The notes below the pieces were generated by a model. That model saw nothing but the letters and a program-made list of their open reading frames with translations, had not been told where the DNA came from and did not search any database. From Hyposmocoma kahamanoa (taxonomy: Eukaryota > Arthropoda > Insecta > Lepidoptera > Cosmopterigidae): a stretch of DNA of 64,000 nt. Below, piece by piece: positions 57,601 to 64,000 of this stretch (position 1 is the stretch's first letter; every line of letters starts with the position of its first letter). The stretch is taken from contig NW_020653718.1 of the NCBI RefSeq assembly GCF_003589595.1, forward strand, positions 3,000,970 to 3,064,969, given 5' to 3'. The position numbers and the translations under genes were made by a program.

Positions 57601-60600
57601 TGGATATTTTGTAAATATAGGTTTATTGTCATTGACATCATTGATAGTAACTTCAACTGAAACTCTTTGGGAACGCGTGACATAACGGCCTTCATCAGTT
57701 GCTACTGCTTCGAAGTGGTAGACACTGGTCTTCTCTCTGTCAAACGTTCTGAAATAGTAGAAAATAAATAACGTTGAATTATAGTAAAAATGTGTAAGTT
57801 TATTTAATGATGAAGCTGTCGATTAAGTACTAGTACACTTACCCAGTAGTAAAGATGATTCCAGTCTTATTATCAATTCTAAATAGACCCTGACTTTCAT
57901 TAGCCAAAGAATAGACAATTCTTTTATTGAATCCCAAATCGGCATCAGTAGCTCTAACTTTAATAACAGAAGTATCAATTGAAGCATCTTCTGGAATAGC
58001 GGCGGAATAATGTCCAGTGTCAAATACTGGATCATTATCATTCTGATCTTCAACTATGATAGTTATATTACAAGATCCCTGTAATGCAACTGGAGATCCG
58101 TGGTCAAACGCAGTAACAGTTAAATGATATTTGGACTGCGTTTCTCGATCTAATGTTCTAGCTGTCAATTTTCCAGTAGTAGAATCTATAGAGAATTTAT
58201 TTCCGTTATTTCCAGAAGTAATACTGTATGTAATAATTCCATTGGCTCCAATATCTTTATCAGTCGCTGCTACGGTATGAATAACTTCAGGTTCGTTGTT
58301 TTCAGGAACTGCTAACGGATAGCATGAACCTGTTTTGAACGTTGGTGGATTATCATTCACATCCAAAATACTTATTGAAACTGTAGCAACGTCAAAATTC
58401 GATGTAGACTGGAAGGTGCCGGAGTCTGTAACATACACTGGGAAAACATAAGTATCCCGCTGTTCTCTGTCAATTCGAGATTTTACTGTGATAGTGCCTA
58501 GTCGTTCATCGATTATGAATTGGTCTTCAGCTACTCCGGGCGGGATCTGATAAGTAAGGTTTCCTGAAATAAGAGATAAAAATGTTAACAGATGTGTGTC
58601 AACCATAATCATTATACATAGACAAAATATTATCGTCGTGTACTTACCGGAGTTGCCTCTAGATGATTTAGCATTTAATCTTGTCACAAAACTGCCAGGT
58701 CGAATATCTTCACTTATGTTTGCTCTATAAAATGAATCTGTAAACCTAGGAGGAACATTTGTTGACTCTTGTAAGTTTAATAGTAGTGTCATATGACTTT
58801 GTCTAGGAAAGGGTATTCCATGATCAGAAGCTGTCAGATTTAATTTATATTGACCTAATCGTACTCTTGAAATATCTGAAGCGTACTTTTTAGATAATGT
58901 TAGTTTTCCACTATCGTACTCCATAGAAAAATAAGCATGGTCGTTCCCACCAGAAATGTAATAAGATATTCTGCCATTTTCTCCCGAATCTCCATCCACT
59001 GCCAATGCTTGGTATAAACTACCAGATACTGTACTCAAAGAGACTGAAGCTTTGTTAGCTGACACAAAAGTGGGTACATTATCATTTGCATCGGTTACTG
59101 AAATGTGAACAGTAGCTGAAGTAGTAATTCTTTCACTAACATTACTTGCTAGGTCAGTGGCTTCCACAATGAGCCAGTATTCTTTCAAAGTTTCGTAATC
59201 CAACGTTGAAGTAAGTGTCAATGATCCTGTTAATGGATCCAACTTGAAACTATTCTTGGCGGGAGGTAATGAAGATGTTATGTGGATGTTTAATTCTCCA
59301 TTTAAACCTGCATCAGCATCTTTTGCCGTAAAATTGTACACGGTCATTCCTATAGGAGTAATTTCAGATATTTCGATATTGACAGGATCTTGAGGCCACT
59401 GTGGAGCATTATCATTGACGTCGACGATTTCTATTTTGACTGTAACTGCACTACTTTGAGGGTTGTTTGTCGCAGACGTGTCTAAAGCGCGCACTTCTAA
59501 CCTGTATTCGTCTTGAATTTCTCTATCTAATTGCCTAGCTACAACTAAAGATCCAGTTCGTCGGTCAATTTCAAAGGTTCCTGGCGAATGATCGGTTGTC
59601 AAGGGCATAAGCAAATATGAGATCTGCCTTTCTTCATCGCTGTTGACTAAGTTGTCATGAATGTCGCTGTCATAACAAGTTACGGTGCCGACGACGTGGC
59701 CAATTTTAGCATCCTCCTTTACCTGGAATTTGAATGTTTGTTTAGGAACGTACATCAGAAAGTGTTTAGTTTTAGTTTGAAATATTGGCTTCAATTTTTT
59801 AAAATTTATTATTTTTTAAAGAAGCAACAATATAATAAGTTAGTTGTATTAATAACAATAACTTACTTTGAAAGACAAACTAGAGCTGGTGAATGTAGGT
59901 CTGTTGTCATTTAAATCCAACACTTCTACCTTCAGTTGTCTTATAGTCTGTTTCGGTGGTATGCCTCCATCAGTTGCTGCAACTGCTAGACGATAAATCG
60001 ATCTTTCCTCGTGATCTAGTACTAAAAAGAAAACTTGTTCAATACTCGTGTATAACATAACTTATCAGGCGTAGCAGATAAATTGACAAATATTTATATC
60101 AATATTTGACGCACTTACCGGTACTAGTCTTTATAACACCAGTTTTAGGATCAATGACAAAAATACCAACTCCATCCAAGTCTCTTTCGTTCAAAATGGA
60201 ATAAGTAACAGTTGAATTAATTCCATTGTCTCTATCAATAGCCTTTACTTTAGCCACTTCAGCACCTGGCTGTTGTTCTTCTCTAACACTGACGACGTCT
60301 TCTCGGGGATCAACGATTTCTGGAGCATTGTCATTGACGTCAGTAATTTTTATTGAAATAGGAACTCTGCTAGATCTGGGAAGAGTCCCTTGATCCTTTG
60401 CTTCCGCAAAAAGAGAATACGAAGCTTTGAATTCCCGGTCTAGAACTTCTTTAGTAGTTATAATACCTATAACAAAAAAAGCATTATTAATTGATATCCT
60501 TAAACTTGAAGGTGTAAGCTTTTCATGATGAATAGAAATGGTTGCATGTAATCATGAAAAAACGTTACAATATTTATAATACGGTGTGGTTTATTGCTAC

Positions 60601-63600
60601 GTTAACAGATCGAAAAACAGTAATTTGTTTCCATAATTGTTAATTAAATTCCGGGACCTGTAATAAGCGTTGCTCATGCGCACGTCCTAAATAAATTTTC
60701 CGTTGATAACCTCACCTCCGCGTAAGAATTTTGTCAATTTCGAAACGATAATTATGATGTCCGAACCCGAAATTAGAGATTCATAAAGAAGATCGCCCGC
60801 AGCTGAATACCTATGATTATCTGTGAGTCCCCGTCGTATTGGGAACCTAAAAATCTGATGACAGAATCGGGAAAGGGCCATGGACGTTATTTTATAGCAA
60901 CAACTGTGAGCCATTGGCAAATAAACTTATGGTTCAAATTTGTGCTAAAGAAGCTGCGCTGTCGGAAGATAATAAAACGTGACAGGGTCGGCCATAATGA
61001 GCGATGAGAAGCGAACTCTAGAAAAAAAATGTTCATCGTTATTTTCCTCCACAGATAGTAGTGGGCCCGGATTTTGTTTTTTGATAATATAAGTTAAGCA
61101 TACTGACCGAGCATACACCATCAGCGGCGAAATATTTATTTCGAATGCGGCAAAAAAAAGGAAATTAACTTAATTATTCTGCCGACCAATAGGAACAAGT
61201 TGGCTTTTTTTTGTGGAATCACAATTACCGTTTTTGTTCCACTGGCTATATTTAATTCGTATCATTACAACAATTTATAGTCACACCGTCGCAATTCTAC
61301 TCCAACAACGTTTTACGCCTATAATTCATTTCAGAACAGATGAAAATAAAAGGTATCCGTCAACCAAACGAGTTGTAGGGCCGTGCAACGTCCTACACGT
61401 ACAAATGTAACGTATGAGCTTTAAATGCCCGACGACAGTATCTGGTTGGTAAGGCTCGTAATAAAACATGGGGAGAGAATAGCGAGGCTCCTACATAGCA
61501 ATATTTTAATAATAGTTAATGGCAGGTCACGGAGTATGCGCGCGCGACGACGTTTATAACTCGCAATTGACGCACATAAATTCATTGCGCACTGCCTCCC
61601 GTAGCGAATAGCTTGTTCGACTAGTGGTACGACCCCTTCGATAAAAATTGCCGTAAACGATTGACTAATAAGAAGAGATTAAAATTATAAAGCAGGCAAA
61701 TTAGATGGTTTGAAAGGAATCTGTATCAGCGATCTTTGAGTTGCCGGTGGAGAAAACGAACAAGATGCGATTATGTGCATAAAAGGCAGGAGTTTTTGCT
61801 ACCGAAACATTGTATCGGCACCTGTTCAAATCTGAATCTTCGATCTGGTGAGCATACAGACGTCATGGGGAATGATTTACGAATTTCAAGCGGAGGCAGT
61901 AGAGGGTAAGGTCTCGGTAAAGATTCGCTAACTAGGGTGTTGATCGTCGATAAGCCAAATTGAGACGGACACCATTCATCAGTCAGTTAGTGCGCGGATA
62001 ACGAACGCACCCCTTTTTTGTGATTGGCCATATTGAGAGGCGAAAAACTCACACGATTCTGGCGATGAGTGTACATGTGCACGATTGAAACCGGTCATGA
62101 GGTGCTGCGCGAAAATTCTTGCATACCATCAAATTCTTTTCACAATGAAGGTGCTTTTTGCGCTTTTACATGGTAATGTTTTCATTTTTAAATATGTCCA
62201 ATAGTTCACAGTTCTCTTTGTTTTGCAAATTCGATAATTAATACAAATTTCATCGATTTTATTGACAGAGTGTATTCCGACTCTTGTGAAGATCCAAAAC
62301 CAAATTGAATTGTAACGGAATACCTCCGTCTCCTAAACAGAACACCCAAAAATGGCAATAGAAAGCGATATTCATGGGAACCCACTATAAACAATCCGTG
62401 CTCCCTATTTCTTTATACTTCTAACAGAATGTTTGGACAAGCGGTGTGTACTGTACAGTCGATGGGACGACGAGGACATAGTTTGGGTTTTAGCTTTCAA
62501 AAGAGCCGTCTGTGTAAATACCGTTGAGAGGTCGGCAGTGATTCCTGTTGATCAAATATGGACGCGGGATTAGGAATTGCATTGCTTTGAGGTAGACCAA
62601 CGACTTCGATCCCATTGAACTTACTTTAAAAAGCTCTAAAAATAAAACTTAAAGAAGCTACAGATATTTTTGAGCTGCTGCCAATAAAATAAATTAAGAA
62701 CGTTTAAAAACTGGATAAAGATTCAATTAGGATATAAATATTGTAACTATATTACCATGGTACTTAACGCTTATATTCCCAGTAGTTTAAGACAAGTTGA
62801 GGCATGTAACTCAAGAAATAGACAACAATATAATAATAACATATCAATTGTCTTAAAGCTTGCGAGAATATTTAAAAAACGTTGTCCAGCCATCTAACAA
62901 GTTAATCTTCGACGTACAGTTCTAAAATTAGACTTGATATATCATATAATATATTTTGTTCGAGGTGCATTTTAATTAAAAAATTAGACACTTTCGAATG
63001 CTACTTTAATAATATATTTAAACAAGAGCTTTATAAGTCAGCGGTAACCAGGGGATCTGTGAAGAGCCAAATGTTGCTGTGTTTGTAAAGCAAAAACCTA
63101 TGAATCCGATAAGAGCTTTATAAGTTTCGCTTTTGTAAATACTAATAAAAAAAATTACAAATACATAACTGGGGTTGTCATTCTAAAGCTCTAACGTATG
63201 ACTGTAAACTAAAAGGAATGACTACAATGAATAATAAACAAACAATTCAGAAACTAAAAATAGCATCTAATAACGAGAGTACCGCTGTTGACTTGTACAG
63301 ATAACTTAGTGGGTACCTCAAGTTTGTACAGTAATTAACCGGTCAGAATAAAGCACGGCCACCCGCCTGGATGACGGGTTAAAAATTACTAAAGACAGCT
63401 AAGATTAATACATAACATAGCATCTACGCGTATTTGTTTTTTGAATAATTAGTTACAAAGACATATCGGCTTTGTTTAATTGACTAGGTAAGTTTTATGT
63501 TTAAATTACATTTGCATAGACAGCAAAATGATGTGAAAATTATATATTTTTTCTCATCGCGTTGCTAGTTTTCATATAGGTTGATATAAAGAGTCTCGCA

Positions 63601-64000
63601 ATGGTTTTTCATTCTTATTAATAACTCGGCTGATGTATGTTCTAGTATCCTTAACTATTTGAAGCTGCTTAAGCTACACAGACCCTTATCGTCAAGTAAA
63701 GATCTTGGCTACACATTTGTATCACAAAGTTTTGGAGGACCTTGGGTTAAAAGTTCAATGGAAAATAAGAAAATTAAGTAACGATATTAAAAATTTGTAA
63801 AAGTATTACTTACCAGAAACATGGTGTACGTTAAAACTCGTATTACTAGGAAACAAGCTATATCTTACAATAGCATTGTCACCCAAATCGGCATCCTTGG
63901 CAAAAATCTTTCCTACAAACGCTCCTGCTTTTTGGTTCTCTTCGACTTGAAACTCGTATGTAGATTTAGAGAATACTGGATCGTTGTCGTTTGCGTCTAT
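52072..64000 (-). CDS. ds: Dachsous protocadherin, 3' part of gene (5' part off the right edge)
   Basis: Nine coding exons on the minus strand join in frame: >64000-63814, 60466-60119, 60021-59867, 59722-58648, 58563-57843, 57748-56622, 56183-55893, 55775-55484, 54688-52072. All introns are GT-AG. The product is a giant cadherin that binds Fat across cell contacts and sets planar polarity and growth through Hippo signalling. About 16-17 cadherin repeats are visible by their calcium-binding linkers (DANDNDP, DVNDNAP, DLNDNRP, DVNDNPP, DQNDNDP and others), with degenerate linkers near 58750, 57320, 54690 and 53750. One membrane helix (WALGLLIAFIFIIIIFAAAF, about 53370-53310) is followed by a roughly 400-residue cytoplasmic tail with SYVDPSAFDTIPIR, FAPPKYDEIPPYG and WDYLLDWGPQYQPLAHVF, blocks I recall as conserved between insect Ds and vertebrate DCHS. 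Fat and other cadherins lack this tail. Confidence 0.93.
54972..55215 (+). repeat. 'AACCG' family repeat in a dachsous intron
   Basis: Begins AACCGTCTTCATAAAAGAGG and includes CCTCTAAGTGTGACAAACTA and TTCAATAAAACTTGGCAAAT, matching 30885-31110. It lies in the intron 55483-54689, antisense to the gene. Confidence 0.6.
58564..58647 (-). other. ds: 84-nt stop-free, frame-preserving dachsous intron
   Basis: Canonical ends (GTAAGT donor at 58647, TTATTTCAG acceptor) between ...LNAKSSRGNSG and NLTYQIPPG. The length is a multiple of three and contains no stop in the reading frame, so retention would add 28 residues (starting KYTTIIFCLCIMIMVDTHLL). The insert is hydrophobic, unlike a cadherin repeat, which argues that it is normally spliced out. 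Confidence 0.8.
60467..63813 (-). other. ds: Large dachsous intron (3.3 kb)
   Basis: Between the exon ending FNVHHVSG (63814) and the exon starting at 60466. No coding sequence of family resemblance and no recognised repeat were found. The stretches near 61500-61620 and 61850-62050 are somewhat less AT-rich. As the longest ds intron in view it is a reasonable place to look for enhancers, but nothing specific is seen. Confidence 0.7.

Noticed and set aside
41830..64000. CRISPR arrays, operons, riboswitches and other bacterial features
   Set aside because: Introns, SINEs and LINEs show this is a eukaryotic nuclear sequence. No regularly spaced identical repeats were found.

Overview
This window looks like AT-rich nuclear DNA from an arthropod, most likely a moth or butterfly (Lepidoptera). 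Genes have short exons with GT-AG introns. The spacer is dense with LINE tails, tRNA-derived SINEs, miniature transposons and a Penelope-type fragment, of kinds I associate with lepidopteran genomes. The species cannot be named from the sequence.

Layout. (1) 124-275, minus: a signal-peptide exon ending in an FG-GAP-like segment, probably exon 1 of an integrin alpha gene that continues off the left edge. (2) About 0.3-32.9 kb: no host gene found. It holds layers of repeats: four copies of a hAT-type MITE with near-perfect 8-bp target duplications; three copies of a P-element-like MITE that still carries the first exon of a THAP domain; a larger hAT-like MITE; a decayed pogo-like element; tRNA-like SINEs; about 16 pieces of an unclassified family ('family A'); and several LINE 3' ends. 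(3) 16502-20291: a 3.8-kb DNA transposon bounded by identical 36-nt inverted ends. It has five copies of a 20-nt motif at one end and a two-exon gene for a large RNase-H-like protein of a poorly described family, interrupted by one in-frame stop. (4) 41830-49405, plus: a nine-exon SLC1 excitatory amino acid transporter (524 codons, every splice phase checked), with a possible alternative first exon at 32907-33033. (5) 52072-64000, minus: the 3' part of dachsous (ds): nine coding exons, about 16-17 cadherin repeats, one membrane segment and the conserved cytoplasmic tail. Its 5' part lies beyond the right edge.

The transporter and ds converge on a 2.7-kb spacer in which polyadenylation-type hexamers on both strands lie within 25 bases. 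The host genes are unrelated in function: an adhesion receptor, a neurotransmitter or amino-acid transporter, and a planar-polarity/growth-control cadherin. The most unusual object is the transposon at 16.5-20.3 kb. Next are the THAP-exon-bearing P-like MITEs and the stop-free 84-nt intron in ds.
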